Origin: Micromonospora halophytica
Lineage (GTDB): Bacteria; Actinomycetota; Actinomycetes; Mycobacteriales; Micromonosporaceae
Length of the DNA: 64,000 nucleotides
Reading direction: 5' to 3'
Assembly: GCF_900090245.1 (NCBI RefSeq)
Contig: NZ_FMDN01000016.1
Span: 79,581-143,580, forward strand
Positions 8,108 to 18,764 of the stretch are shown piece after piece (position 1 is the first letter of the stretch; every line of letters starts with the position of its first letter). The notes beneath the pieces are model-generated. The model saw nothing but the letters and a program-made list of their open reading frames with translations. It was not told the DNA's origin and made no database searches. Both the position numbers and the translations under genes were made by a program.

Positions 8108-9280
8108 ATGTCCGACCAGTCCCCTCCGGGTTCTCCCGAGCCCGGTTCCGTGGGTTCGTCCGGCCCCGGTGACCGCCCTGAGCCCGCCGACCCGGCCGCC
8201 GACTCGCCGGTCCGGCCCGACGGGGCCACCACGGCCTCCGACCCGCCCGGCTTCACCGCGCCGGGAGGTCCGACCGCCCCGGTGCCCGGCCAGCCGGCGT
8301 ACCCGTGGGATCCGGCCGCCCCGGGTCACGTCTTCCCGCCCACCGGCGGCTTCCCGCCCGGCGCCGGCCCGTACGCCGGCTTCGCCCCGGGCTACCCGCC
8401 GTACGGCGGTCACCTCCCGTACGGCTGGCCCGGTCCGGGCGGATGGGACCCGGACGACCCGCTGGTCAACCCGCCCCACGCCGGCGTCAACGGCTGGTTC
8501 GCACGCTGCGCCGGAGCGGTGCGTCGCGGCTGGCGGCTGCTGCTGCCGCTGCTGTTCCTCACCCAGGTGCTGCCCGGCCTGGTCGTCTCGCTGGTCTCGC
8601 TCGCGCTCGCCCCGGGCGGGGAGGAGCCGCTGCCGGCCGACGGCTCCCTGCCCGACGGCTTCCTGGGCGACCTGGCCGTCTTCGGCTCCGCCGTGTTCCT
8701 CGTCAGCCTGCTGTTCAGCCTGGTGCAGTGTGTCGGCTGGGCGGGCGGCACCTGGGTGGTCACCCGCCAGGCCGCCGGTGAGCCGGTCGACCTCGGCGGC
8801 GCGTTCCGCTACGGCGTGCGCCGCGCGCTCGGCCTGTGGGGCTGGCAGCTGCTGGTCTCCCTGCTGGTGGTGGTCGGCGTGTGCTTCGTCGTGCTGCCCG
8901 GCATCTACCTCGCCTTCGCGCTCGCCCTCGCCGGCCCGGTGTACCTCTTCGAGTGGCAGAACCCGATCGGCCGTTCGTTCCGGTTCTTCCACGACCGGCT
9001 CGGGCTGGTCCTGGGCCGGGTCGGCCTGGTGGCGCTGGCGTTGCTCGCCGGCGGGATGATCGGCTTCGTGCTGGAGACCGTCGCGACGGCCCCGTTCGGC
9101 GCGGATCCGCTCGGCACCCCGGCCTCGGCGGCGGTGGTGGTGGCGGTGACCGTGGTGTCGTCCGTGCTGACCCTTCCGGTCCAGCTGATCCAGCTCGTCG
9201 GGCTGGTCGCCACGTACGCCGAACAGCGGGCCCAGGAGGGCCCGGTGAACGCTGCCCGGCTGGCGGCCGAACTCGGCTGA
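8108..9280 (+). CDS. Polytopic membrane protein with proline/glycine-rich N-terminus
   Basis: A 390-aa protein with AGGAGGG in the ribosome site position. Residues 1 to about 125 are disordered and rich in Pro, Gly, Ala and Ser. The rest has about six membrane segments, including LLLPLLFLTQVLPGLVVSLV and WQLLVSLLVVVGVCFVVLPG. The DLGGAFRYGVRRALGLWGW stretch resembles the membrane domain shared with glycerophosphodiester phosphodiesterases (DUF7544-like), but no catalytic domain is present. Function is unknown. It directly precedes the CIRCE-controlled groEL. Confidence 0.8.
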   Translation: MSDQSPPGSPEPGSVGSSGPGDRPEPADPAADSPVRPDGATTASDPPGFTAPGGPTAPVPGQPAYPWDPAAPGHVFPPTGGFPPGAGPYAGFAPGYPPYGGHLPYGWPGPGGWDPDDPLVNPPHAGVNGWFARCAGAVRRGWRLLLPLLFLTQVLPGLVVSLVSLALAPGGEEPLPADGSLPDGFLGDLAVFGSAVFLVSLLFSLVQCVGWAGGTWVVTRQAAGEPVDLGGAFRYGVRRALGLWGWQLLVSLLVVVGVCFVVLPGIYLAFALALAGPVYLFEWQNPIGRSFRFFHDRLGLVLGRVGLVALALLAGGMIGFVLETVATAPFGADPLGTPASAAVVVAVTVVSSVLTLPVQLIQLVGLVATYAEQRAQEGPVNAARLAAELG

Positions 9281-9294
9281 CGGATCGGAGTGTG

Positions 9295-9321
9295 CTTGCA
9301 CTCGGCAGGGGAGAGTGCTAA
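9295..9321 (+). promoter_or_regulatory. CIRCE element 1 (HrcA operator)
   Basis: CTTGCACTC-N9-GAGTGCTAA. It matches the CIRCE consensus TTAGCACTC-N9-GAGTGCTAA except near the 5' end. It is one of two tandem operators upstream of groEL. Confidence 0.9.
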
Positions 9322-9329
9322 ACAAGTCA

Positions 9330-9356
9330 TTGGCACTCGCACACCGTGAGTGCCAA
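9330..9356 (+). promoter_or_regulatory. CIRCE element 2 (HrcA operator)
   Basis: TTGGCACTC-N9-GAGTGCCAA, a perfect palindrome with the canonical 9-bp spacer, 8 bp after the first element. It implies heat-inducible repression by HrcA. The 198 bp between it and the groEL start form a long leader. Confidence 0.93.
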
Positions 9357-9554
9357 TGGTCGGGGCGGTGGGGCCACGGTCGCGGAGACGTTCCACAACG
9401 TCGCCGGGGCACATGGCCGGTCGTCGCGGGCTATCCGGCCCGGCCGAAGGACGTCGTCGTCGCCAGGTGGCGACGTCCCAAGGTGCGTACACCAGGCGGC
9501 CCATCCGGGGCACACACTCGGGTGGCCCGTGAGTGTCCAGGAGGACAACGCCGT

Positions 9555-11177
<1,623 letters not shown>

Positions 11178-11198
11178 GTCCAGTTCCACCAACGCCGA

Positions 11199-11232
11199 GA
11201 AGGGGCGGGCCGCGTCAGCGGTCCGCCCCTTC
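11199..11232 (+). terminator. groEL terminator hairpin
   Basis: A 15-bp stem starting GAAGGGGCGGGCCGC with loop GTCA, 22 bp after the groEL stop. The convergent small gene ends at 11241, so it may serve both strands. Confidence 0.8.
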
Positions 11233-11240
11233 CGCGTCGG

Positions 11241-11483
11241 TCAGGGCAGGGGCCGGTGGTTGCGCCGCTTCTGCGCCCGGTCGTACGGCGGGGGGACCGG
11301 GACCGGCTCGTCCACCACGGTCACCGGCTCGTCGGCCGCCGGCTCGTCGATGCCGGTCATCTCCGCCATCTGCTCGGCGTCGCCGTAGTCCCGGCGGTCG
11401 AACGGCACCGGGGTGGGCGGGTCGCCGACCGGCGTCCAGGCACCGGGCACCGCGTCGTCGGTCTGCTCGTCGTCCGTGGTCAT
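11241..11483 (-). CDS. Small acidic hypothetical protein
   Basis: An 80-aa protein rich in Asp, Glu and Pro, ending in a basic tail (DRAQKRRNHRPLP). It has no signal peptide or membrane segment. AGAGGAGG precedes the ATG. A CTACCG-TTT-CGGTAG hairpin sits immediately upstream of that ribosome site. I do not recognise the family; it looks largely disordered. Confidence 0.65.
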   Translation of the reverse strand: MTTDDEQTDDAVPGAWTPVGDPPTPVPFDRRDYGDAEQMAEMTGIDEPAADEPVTVVDEPVPVPPPYDRAQKRRNHRPLP

Positions 11484-11494
11484 GGCCGCCTCCT

Positions 11495-11509
11495 CTACCG
11501 AAACGGTAG
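11495..11509 (-). promoter_or_regulatory. Small hairpin abutting a ribosome binding site
   Basis: A perfect 6-bp stem, CTACCG and CGGTAG with loop TTT on the minus strand, ends just before AGGAGG of the small acidic gene. It could influence ribosome access or stabilise the 5' end. Confidence 0.4.
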
Positions 11510-11581
11510 GGGGCGTCGATCACCTGCGCGGGTGAACAGCGCTAAATGATGATCTGTCCGTTATGCCGGACCAGTCTGTGC

Positions 11582-12502
11582 TCAGAGTGTCCGGCGATAC
11601 AGGAAGAAGACCCGTTCGATCCGGGCGCCCACGCTGCCCGCGTAGAACGGCACCGGCCCCACCCAGCCGATCTGCGCCGCCGTGATCCCGGCCGCCCGTT
11701 GGTCGGCCAGGCAGCGGCGCAGCAGCACCCCGCCGATGCCCGATCCCGCCGCCGCAGGCGCGGTGCCCATCGGCCCGAACCAGCTCGGCCGGGACGACCC
11801 CCAGGCCGCGAACCCGATGATCTCCCCGTCCCGCTCCGCCAGGTGGCAGCCCGCGCCGTCGCGCCCGACCGAACCGGTCAGCTCGCCGTCCCACGCGCCA
11901 CCGAAGGTGGACCGGGCGAACGCGACCAGCGCCGGCAGGTCCGCCGGCTCCGCGCGGCGTACCGAGATCCCCCGGCCGGCGAGCCGGGTCTGTGCCGGCT
12001 CCGTGGTGCGCAGCGCCGGCGAGCCGTCGTACGACAGGTCAGCGGTCATGTTCCAGGCGGTACGGTCCTGCCGGTAGCCCGCCGCCAGGGCCAGGCACAC
12101 CGCCGGGGTGTACCGCACGTCGATCCCTGGCCAGCCGTAGTACGGCGGGTTCCCGGCCAGCAGCGCCTCGGCCGCGCCGAGCCCGGCGAGCCACCGCTCC
12201 GCCCCGGCCAGCAGCGACCGCCCGACGCCCCGGCGGCGCTGTCCCGGCGCGACCGCGACCAGGTCCACGTGCCCCAGCCGGCGGTCCGCCGCCGAGAGCG
12301 ACCCGATCAGCACCCCGACCAACTCGTCACCCGCGTACGCCCCGAGCGCCAGCACCGGCCGTTCGGCGGCTGCCCGGGTCCAGAGGGCGTCCACCAGGGG
12401 GGCCGCCTCGGCGGCGTCCTCGGGCAGGTCGAGCGCGCGCCCGCAGAGGGCGACGGCGTCGGGCACCCGGTCGACGGGCAGTTCGGCGAGGCGGAACTCC
12501 AT
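11582..12502 (-). CDS. GNAT-family N-acetyltransferase, double domain
   Basis: The product is 306 aa with two GNAT halves. The first has HVDLVAVAPGQRRRGVGRSLL near residue 95; the second has a degenerate acetyl-CoA loop, AAAGSGIGGVLLRRCL, near residue 255. The ATG at 12502 begins MEFRLAELPVDRV. TAGGGT ends 8 nt upstream, suggesting a leaderless start. The frame stays open upstream but nothing there looks conserved. It lies 46 bp after the subtilase gene on the same strand. The substrate is unknown. Confidence 0.82.
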   Translation of the reverse strand: MEFRLAELPVDRVPDAVALCGRALDLPEDAAEAAPLVDALWTRAAAERPVLALGAYAGDELVGVLIGSLSAADRRLGHVDLVAVAPGQRRRGVGRSLLAGAERWLAGLGAAEALLAGNPPYYGWPGIDVRYTPAVCLALAAGYRQDRTAWNMTADLSYDGSPALRTTEPAQTRLAGRGISVRRAEPADLPALVAFARSTFGGAWDGELTGSVGRDGAGCHLAERDGEIIGFAAWGSSRPSWFGPMGTAPAAAGSGIGGVLLRRCLADQRAAGITAAQIGWVGPVPFYAGSVGARIERVFFLYRRTL

Positions 12503-12548
12503 GGTCGCCGACCCTAGATCAACCACCACGGGTCGGCGCAAGACCCGC

Positions 12549-15098
12549 TCAGCCGGCGCGGGCCGCCCGCACCGCCGCGTACGCGTCGACGACGCCGGCA
12601 CCGGTGCTGTCCCGACCCTCGCACGACTGTCGGGCGGCGTCGGTGCGGGTGCTCTCCCCGGCCGGCTTCGCCGTCTCCCGGAGGATGTCCCTGGTACGCG
12701 CCAGGTCGCCGACGAGCGCCGGGTTCGCCGACCACATCAGCGCCACCACGCCCGCCACCTGCGGCGTCGCCATGGACGTGCCGTCGAGGGTGGCGTACCC
12801 GCCGCCGGGCATCGCGGAGAGCACGCCCGCGCCCGGGGCGAGCAGGTCCGGCTTGGCCGCGCCGCCCGGGGCGGGACCCCGGCTGGAGAACTCGGTGACC
12901 GTCCGGTCCCGGTCCACCGCGCCGACGGTCAGCACGTCCGGGTACGGCGCGGGCGGGTCGACGATCGAGCCGCAGTACGGGCCGGTGTTCCCGGCGGCGG
13001 CGACCACCAGGATCCCGGCGGCGGTCAGCGCGGCGGTCGCCGGGCGCAGCACCCCGGCGTCGCAGCCCTCGATCGGTGGGCAGCCCCACGAGTTGGTCAG
13101 CACGTCCGGCGCCCGCGCCGGCCGGCCGTCGGCGAACGGGTCGCCGCCGGGCGGGAAGGGGGCCAGCATGAACTGGAGGCAGTCCAGGTAGCGCGCCGGA
13201 TTGCCGAGGTTACGGTCGAGGTTGACGCAGCCCACCCAGTCCGCCCCCGGGGCCACCCCGATCCCGTCCCGGCCGACGGCACTGCCCACCGTGTGCGTGC
13301 CGTGCCCGCCGGAGTCGTTCGGGGCGCGGGTGCCGTTCCACGGGTCGTACCAGGAGTCGTCGCCGCCACGGAATCCGGCGGCGAGCGCCGGGTGGCGGCC
13401 GTCCACCCCGGAGTCGGAGCTGCCGACCACCACGCCGGACCCGGTCACCCCCAGCTCGGACCAGACCCGGTCGGCCCCGATCGTCCGGACGTTCCATACC
13501 GACGTGCCGGGTGCGGGCCGGTCGCCCCCGGTGGTCGGCGCGGGGGCGGGCACCGGTCGGACCCGCTGGCTGACCAGCACCCGGGCCACCTCGGGCCGGC
13601 CGGAGAGCCAGGCCCGCACCGCCGGCCCGCCGTCGGTCTCGATCGCGTTGACCAGGTAGTACGGGGTGGGACGCAGCCGGAGTCGGGCCAACTCCCGCCG
13701 CAGGTCGCCCTGGGTCCGCTCGGCGGTGTCGACCAACCGGCGGTACACCTCGGCGGCGCGGGCGTCCCGGCCGGCACGCCCCGGCGGCCCGGCGGGGACA
13801 CCGGCGAGGTCGGCCTGCTCGCGGAGCACCACCAGCAGCCGTTCGCCGTGCAGGCCGGGCTGCCCCGGGCCGGCCGCGACCACCCCGACCGTGACCAGCA
13901 GCGCGGCGGCGGTCACCGCGGCCACCCGCCGGCTCGGCGGCCGGGTGCCGGGCCGGGCCAGCAGCACGCCGTACCCGAGGGCGAGCAGGACCGCGACGGC
14001 GAGCCCGCCCCCGGCGGCCACCGTCACCCAGAACGGCACGTCGCGGGTGGTGGCCAGGAGGAGGGTGATCTCCTCCGGGTCGGTGAGGGCCAGCGGGCCG
14101 AGCACGCCGAGCCCGACCAGCCAGCCGGCCCCCGCCGCCGCGCCGCCCGGGGCGGCGGCATCCGTGGGCCGGCCGTCCGGGTCGCCGCCCGCCGTGCCGG
14201 GCTGGGCCCGGCGGACGGCCGCGGCGTGCAGGGCGGCCAGCGCGAAGGCCGTCGGTGGCAGGACCAGCAGCAGGGGCAGTTGTGCGCCGGAGTGCCCGAC
14301 CCCGGCGGCGACCGGCAGCAGCACCACCCCGGCGACCAGGCCGCCGACCAGCACCAGCCGTGCCGGTGCGGGTGGCGTGCCGACGGTGAAGCGGGCCCAG
14401 AAGGCGCCGCCGAGCAGGCTCCCGGCCAGCGTGCCGAGCGTCGCCGCCGCGAGCCCGGCGAGCAGCGTCTCCAGCAGCCCGCCGAGCGCCCCCACCCAGA
14501 CCCAGGGCAGCAGCAGGGCCAGCCCGCCGGCCACCCCGAACAGGGTGACCGGACCGGGCGTCCACCGGGTCGGTCCGGGCGGCCGGCGCACGGTGCGGTC
14601 GTCGGCTTCCGCGGCGACGGCGCCGTCGCCCGGCCGGTCCGTCGCCGGAGCTCCGCCGACTGCGCGGCGGCCGGCGAGGCGGCGTACCACGAGTGCGGCC
14701 AGCGCGGCGGTGGTCGCCAGCGCGGCGAGGTACGCCTCGTGGTGCACCGGCGGCACCGCCCGGAGCAGCCCCAGCGCGCCGAGCGCCAACGTCGCCGCCA
14801 GCCACGCCCGGCCGGTCGCCCGGACCGCCGTGGAGCGGGGCAGCAGCGCCAGCGCCAGCGCGGGACCGCCGACCAGCAGGACGGTGGACAGGCTGATCAT
14901 CGGCCAGAGCGGGACCGCCCGGTCCAGCCCGGAGGCGAGCAGGACCTGGTCGGCCACCCAGCCGGTGAGCTGGCTGAGCACGGTGAACCCGACGGTCCAC
15001 AGCCCGGCGAGAACCGCCGCCACCACCGGCCACGGACTGTCCGTCCGGACGACGGGTGGGGCGGGACCGACGTTCCGGTGGGGAGGCTCGGCCTGCAT
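12549..15098 (-). CDS. Membrane-anchored subtilisin-like S8 serine peptidase
   Basis: The product is 849 aa. Residues about 20-420 contain roughly ten hydrophobic segments. A propeptide-like soluble region (about 430-540) is followed by an S8 catalytic domain. The triad is visible: Asp562 in SSDSGVDG, His599 in GGHGTHTVG and Ser775 in DGTSMATPQ, with the oxyanion Asn in VVAAAGNTGPY. Most actinobacterial subtilases are secreted with a simple signal peptide or one C-terminal anchor (mycosins), so this long multi-pass N-terminus is unusual. Its topology would place the protease outside the cell. The ATG at 15098 is supported by loss of the hydrophobic pattern upstream; the frame continues opposite glpD, which is a shadow. 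Confidence 0.85.
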   Translation of the reverse strand: MQAEPPHRNVGPAPPVVRTDSPWPVVAAVLAGLWTVGFTVLSQLTGWVADQVLLASGLDRAVPLWPMISLSTVLLVGGPALALALLPRSTAVRATGRAWLAATLALGALGLLRAVPPVHHEAYLAALATTAALAALVVRRLAGRRAVGGAPATDRPGDGAVAAEADDRTVRRPPGPTRWTPGPVTLFGVAGGLALLLPWVWVGALGGLLETLLAGLAAATLGTLAGSLLGGAFWARFTVGTPPAPARLVLVGGLVAGVVLLPVAAGVGHSGAQLPLLLVLPPTAFALAALHAAAVRRAQPGTAGGDPDGRPTDAAAPGGAAAGAGWLVGLGVLGPLALTDPEEITLLLATTRDVPFWVTVAAGGGLAVAVLLALGYGVLLARPGTRPPSRRVAAVTAAALLVTVGVVAAGPGQPGLHGERLLVVLREQADLAGVPAGPPGRAGRDARAAEVYRRLVDTAERTQGDLRRELARLRLRPTPYYLVNAIETDGGPAVRAWLSGRPEVARVLVSQRVRPVPAPAPTTGGDRPAPGTSVWNVRTIGADRVWSELGVTGSGVVVGSSDSGVDGRHPALAAGFRGGDDSWYDPWNGTRAPNDSGGHGTHTVGSAVGRDGIGVAPGADWVGCVNLDRNLGNPARYLDCLQFMLAPFPPGGDPFADGRPARAPDVLTNSWGCPPIEGCDAGVLRPATAALTAAGILVVAAAGNTGPYCGSIVDPPAPYPDVLTVGAVDRDRTVTEFSSRGPAPGGAAKPDLLAPGAGVLSAMPGGGYATLDGTSMATPQVAGVVALMWSANPALVGDLARTRDILRETAKPAGESTRTDAARQSCEGRDSTGAGVVDAYAAVRAARAG

Positions 15099-15284
15099 GG
15101 CAGCCACTCTTCCACGCCCGGCGCACGACTGGCCTCGATGGCGGCCGGAGCCGCCCCGGTCACCACGGAGAGTGACTGTCGGTGCGACGTCATGGCGGTG
15201 ACCGACCGTGACTGCGCGGGTGTCACCGCGTGCCCGGGGGATCGGGGCCTGCTGCTCGTGGCTCCGGGCGGTTACCGTGGACGG

Positions 15285-17117
15285 GTGCGTGACCCCAACC
15301 TGACCCGATCCGCCGCCGGCCAGCTCTCCCCGGAGCGCCGCGCCACCGACCTGCGCCGGCTCCGGACCGAGCGCTTCGACGTGCTGATCATCGGGGGTGG
15401 CGTCACCGGGGCGGGCGCCGCGCTGGACGCCGCCTCCCGAGGGCTCAAGGTGGCCCTGGTGGAGGCGCGCGACTACGCCGCCGGCACGTCCAGCCGGTCC
15501 AGCAAGTTGATCCACGGCGGCCTGCGCTACCTGGAGCAGTTGGAGTTCCATCTGGTCCACGAGGCGCTGACCGAGCGCGGCCTGCTCGCCACCCGGCTCG
15601 CCCCGCACCTGGTCCGGCCGGTGCCGATCCTGGTGCCGCTGCCCGCCGGTGAGAGTCTGCGCGACCTGCCCGCCCGCGCCTTCCGCCGCGCCTACTACGG
15701 CGCCGGCGTGGCCACCTACGACGCCTTCGCCGGGGTCTTCGGCGGCGGCCGGGGCATGCCGCTGCACCGGCACCTGAGCCGCGAGGGGGCCCGGCGGATC
15801 TTCCCCAGCCTGCGTGCGGACGCCCTGGCCGGGGCCATCCGCTACTACGACGGGCAGGTCGACGACGCCCGGCTGGTGGTCACCCTGGCCCGCACGGCGG
15901 CGAGCCTCGGCGCGACGGTGGTGACCAGCACCCGCGCCGTCGGACTGATCCGGCAGGCCCGCGAGGTCACCGGGGTCCGGGTCCGCGACCTGGAGGCGGC
16001 CCCCGGTTCCCCCGACGCCGAGTTCGAGGTGCACGCCCGGGTCGTCATCGGCGCGACCGGCGTATGGAGCGACGACATGTCGCGGATGCTCAACGACGTC
16101 GGGCTGCGCCCCGGCATCCGGGTACGCGCCTCCAAGGGCGTGCACCTCGTCGTCCCCCGGTCGGCGATCACCGGCGAGACCGGACTGATCCTGCGTACCG
16201 CCAGCAGCGTGCTCTTCGTGATCCCCTGGGGCGGGCACTGGATCATCGGCACCACCGACACGGACTGGCGGCTGGACCGGTCCCATCCGGCCGCGTCCGC
16301 CCGCGACATCCAGTACCTGCTCGACCAGGTCAACACGGTGCTCGACCGGCCGCTGACCACGGCGGACATCGAGGGCGTCTACGCCGGCCTGCGCCCGCTG
16401 CTGGCCGGTGAGGCGGACTCCACCTCCAAGCTCTCCCGCGAGCACGCGGTCTTCGAGCCGATGCTCGGGCTGCTCCTGGTCGCCGGCGGCAAGTACACGA
16501 CGTACCGGGTGATGGCCTCGGACGTGGTCGACCGGGCCGCCCGCCGGCTCGGCGGGGTACGGCCGTCCCGCACCGCCGACCTGCCGCTGCTCGGCGCCGA
16601 CGGGTACGCGGCGATGTGGCGGGACCGGGCGGACCTGGCCCGCCGGCACGGCGTGCCGGTGGGCGTGGTCGAGCACCTGCTGGAGCGCTACGGCACCCTG
16701 ACCCGGGAGCTGCTGGCCCTGATCGACGCCGACCCTCTGCAGGCGTCCCCGCTGGCCGGCGCGCCGGAGTACCTTGCCGCCGAGGTGACGTACGCGGCCC
16801 GTGCGGAGGGGGCGCTGCACCTGGAGGACGTGCTGACCCGGCGTACCCGGATCTCCTTCGAGACCACGCACCGGGGTCTGGAGTCTGCCGGGCACACGGC
16901 GGAGCTGATGGGTGCGGTGCTCGGCTGGGACGCGGCCACCCGGGAGCGGGAGGTCGCGCACTACCGGGCGCGGGTCGAGGCGGAGCGGGAGTCCCAGCTC
17001 ATGCCGGACGACGCCACCGCGGACGCGGCCCGGCTCGGTGCGCCCGACGTGCGGGGCTTCGCCGCGGACCGGGGTGTCGACGGCGACAGCGTCGAACTCC
17101 CGACCTCCTCCCGCTGA
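15285..17117 (+). CDS. glpD: Aerobic glycerol-3-phosphate dehydrogenase
   Basis: A 610-aa FAD-dependent membrane-associated enzyme that oxidises glycerol 3-phosphate to dihydroxyacetone phosphate and passes electrons to quinone. The dinucleotide fold IIGGGVTGAGAALDAASRG lies near residue 35. The substrate/FAD motif SSRSSKLIHGGLRYLEQ follows, and the C-terminal DAO_C domain includes YAARAEGALHLEDVLTRR. The GTG at 15285 has TACCGT ending 6 nt upstream and no ribosome site, so the mRNA is probably leaderless. glpF and glpK are not adjacent. It is divergent from the subtilase. Confidence 0.93.
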   Translation: MRDPNLTRSAAGQLSPERRATDLRRLRTERFDVLIIGGGVTGAGAALDAASRGLKVALVEARDYAAGTSSRSSKLIHGGLRYLEQLEFHLVHEALTERGLLATRLAPHLVRPVPILVPLPAGESLRDLPARAFRRAYYGAGVATYDAFAGVFGGGRGMPLHRHLSREGARRIFPSLRADALAGAIRYYDGQVDDARLVVTLARTAASLGATVVTSTRAVGLIRQAREVTGVRVRDLEAAPGSPDAEFEVHARVVIGATGVWSDDMSRMLNDVGLRPGIRVRASKGVHLVVPRSAITGETGLILRTASSVLFVIPWGGHWIIGTTDTDWRLDRSHPAASARDIQYLLDQVNTVLDRPLTTADIEGVYAGLRPLLAGEADSTSKLSREHAVFEPMLGLLLVAGGKYTTYRVMASDVVDRAARRLGGVRPSRTADLPLLGADGYAAMWRDRADLARRHGVPVGVVEHLLERYGTLTRELLALIDADPLQASPLAGAPEYLAAEVTYAARAEGALHLEDVLTRRTRISFETTHRGLESAGHTAELMGAVLGWDAATREREVAHYRARVEAERESQLMPDDATADAARLGAPDVRGFAADRGVDGDSVELPTSSR

Positions 17118-17205
17118 CCGGTCGACCCCGTGGACGTTGCACCCGTCGGCGCCCGTCCGGTCAGCCGGTACCGGTTCTTACCTACGGTGGGGTAGGTTGC
17201 GGCGC

Positions 17206-17715
17206 GTGGTTCCCCCTCAGTGGTCACGCGTGCTCATGGTCTCCGCCGGTGCCGTCCTGACGGTCACCCTCACCGCCTGCTCGGTGTTCGGCCAGGACGG
17301 CGGCGAGTCCACACGGGAACCGAAGGGGACAGCGGTGACGGCGTCCCCGGCCGTGGCTCGGGTCAGCCTGGTGCAGAAACTCGGTCAGGACGGTCCGCTC
17401 CGTTCGCTCAACGTGGAGCCCGACGGCCGCTGGGAGTGCGACGACTGCGCCGGTGACGGGGTGACCTCCACCGGGTCGCTCGACCCGGAGCGGCTCAAGC
17501 GGCTGCACGGGCTGCTCGCCGACCCGCGGCTGGCCCAGGAGACCGACGAGGTCCGCAAGTACAAGGCCACCTGCATCGACTCTCTGACGTCGAGCCTGCT
17601 CACCTCGGTCGGCCTGATCACCTCACAGGACTGCCCCGGTGAGGAGCGCCCGCCGGTGGCCCACGAGATCCTGCTGTTGCTCACCCAGGCCACCCCGGCC
17701 GAACCGACCGCCTGA
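17206..17715 (+). CDS. Small lipoprotein, hypothetical
   Basis: A 169-aa protein. The hydrophobic segment ends in the lipobox LTAC, with Cys25 predicted to be lipidated. The mature part has paired cysteines (CDDC) and further Cys residues (TCIDS, QDCPG), suggesting disulfides in a small extracytoplasmic domain. TAGGTT ends 7 nt before the GTG, a leaderless arrangement. A perfect terminator hairpin follows the stop. Family unknown. Confidence 0.75.
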   Translation: MVPPQWSRVLMVSAGAVLTVTLTACSVFGQDGGESTREPKGTAVTASPAVARVSLVQKLGQDGPLRSLNVEPDGRWECDDCAGDGVTSTGSLDPERLKRLHGLLADPRLAQETDEVRKYKATCIDSLTSSLLTSVGLITSQDCPGEERPPVAHEILLLLTQATPAEPTA

Positions 17716-17739
17716 GTGGCGACCGCTGGCCGGCGATGA

Positions 17740-17785
17740 CCGGAAGGCGGCCGGGAATGCGCCGCGCTTCCCGGCCGCCTTCCGG
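17740..17785. terminator. Bidirectional terminator between convergent genes
   Basis: A perfect 18-bp stem starting CCGGAAGGCGGCCGGGAA with a 10-nt loop. It lies between the lipoprotein and the convergent SRPBCC gene. Confidence 0.85.
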
Positions 17786-17802
17786 CGCAGGTGCCGTCGC
17801 AC

Positions 17803-18690
17803 TCAGTCGGTGAGGTGGCTGCGCCAGCCGCTGAAGACGCGGGCGAGGACGGGTCGGAACAAGGGTCGGAACACCACGGCGAACAGCCCTCCACGCAGGG
17901 TGGCGTCCGCCCGGTAGGCGAAGCGCATGGTGACCCGGCTGCCGGCGGGGTCGGGGTCGACCTGCCACAGCCCGCGCATGGTGGCGAGGGGGTAGGGGTA
18001 GTCGCTGGTGTCGACCTCGACGGCGTAGCGGCGGCCGTCGTCCCACAGGGTGCAGGTCTCCTCCCAGCCGTTTCCGGAGGTGTCGGTGCAGCGGCGGCGC
18101 AGCGGCTGGTCGGGCTCGCTGATCACCTGCGCCGTGGACAGGTTGGGGGCCAGCCGCCCGTAGAGGTCGTGGTCGGTCAGCAGCGGCCACACCCGCTGCG
18201 GCGGGGCGGGTAGCACGCGGCTGGCCTGGACGATCTCCAGGTCGCCCAGCGGGTCGTCGTGGCGGATCGCGACCAGGCCAAGCGTCTGCCAGCCGGCGAG
18301 CGTGGCCACGATCGCGGCGACGGCTGCGACCACCGCCGCGCCGGGCGCGGGCAGGTCCGCCGTGATCAGCAGGATCAGGCTGGCGACGACCCAGGTGGCG
18401 TCCGCCGCGATCACCCATCCGGCCTGCCGGCGCAGCGCGGTCGCCGGGAGCACCGCGATCCGGGCCACCGCCGCGGCGAACGGCAGCAGGCCGGCGCCGA
18501 CGAGGGGGGTCAGCCACGCCGGCCCCAGACCCCAGGGCGTGGCGGCGACGCCGCCGGTCAGCAGTACCAGCCCGCTCGCCGACGAGAACACCACGTTGGA
18601 TCGCAGCGCCGCGCGCAGCCGCCGTGCGGACGGCACTGCACCGATGGCATGCACCGGGTCGGACAACACCTGCGTCATCTCGTTCTCCAT
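17803..18690 (-). CDS. Membrane protein fused to an SRPBCC (START-like) domain
   Basis: The product is 295 aa. Residues about 30-145 form four membrane segments. Residues about 150-295 look like an SRPBCC hydrophobic-ligand-binding domain, with the typical opening VQASRVLPAPPQRVWPLLTD and later WEETCTLWDDGRRY and SRVTMRFAYRAD. A membrane-tethered lipid or polyketide-type ligand carrier is a reasonable inference. It is divergent from an HxlR-family regulator and shares an operator-rich intergenic region, so it is probably that regulator's target. Confidence 0.78.
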   Translation of the reverse strand: MENEMTQVLSDPVHAIGAVPSARRLRAALRSNVVFSSASGLVLLTGGVAATPWGLGPAWLTPLVGAGLLPFAAAVARIAVLPATALRRQAGWVIAADATWVVASLILLITADLPAPGAAVVAAVAAIVATLAGWQTLGLVAIRHDDPLGDLEIVQASRVLPAPPQRVWPLLTDHDLYGRLAPNLSTAQVISEPDQPLRRRCTDTSGNGWEETCTLWDDGRRYAVEVDTSDYPYPLATMRGLWQVDPDPAGSRVTMRFAYRADATLRGGLFAVVFRPLFRPVLARVFSGWRSHLTD

Positions 18691-18723
18691 CTCACGTCGA
18701 GGGGTCCGAACCTAGAACCTCCA

Positions 18724-18748
18724 CTTGTTTTTTGCAAGCAAGAGCTTG
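18724..18748. promoter_or_regulatory. Candidate HxlR operator
   Basis: Repeated CTTG/CAAG half-sites occupy the short divergent intergenic region: CTTG (18724), CAAG (18735), and the dyad CAAGC-AAGA-GCTTG (18735-18748). The -10 hexamer of the regulator gene (TACCAT, 18753-18758) follows at once, so binding would block it. Confidence 0.55.
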
Positions 18749-18764
18749 TGATTACCATGTACCC

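Noticed and set aside
11515..11540. Single GTTCACC-like site upstream of the small acidic gene
   Set aside because: A lone half-site without an 11-bp repeat partner is not enough for a PHO box.
12271..12502. Plus-strand frames opposite the GNAT and subtilase genes
   Set aside because: Arg/Pro-rich compositions typical of antisense GC-rich shadows.
12549..16961. A minus-strand open frame of about 1470 codons spanning the subtilase and glpD
   Set aside because: Only the part downstream of 15098 has protein-like motifs. The upstream extension is the antisense shadow of glpD, created by high GC3.
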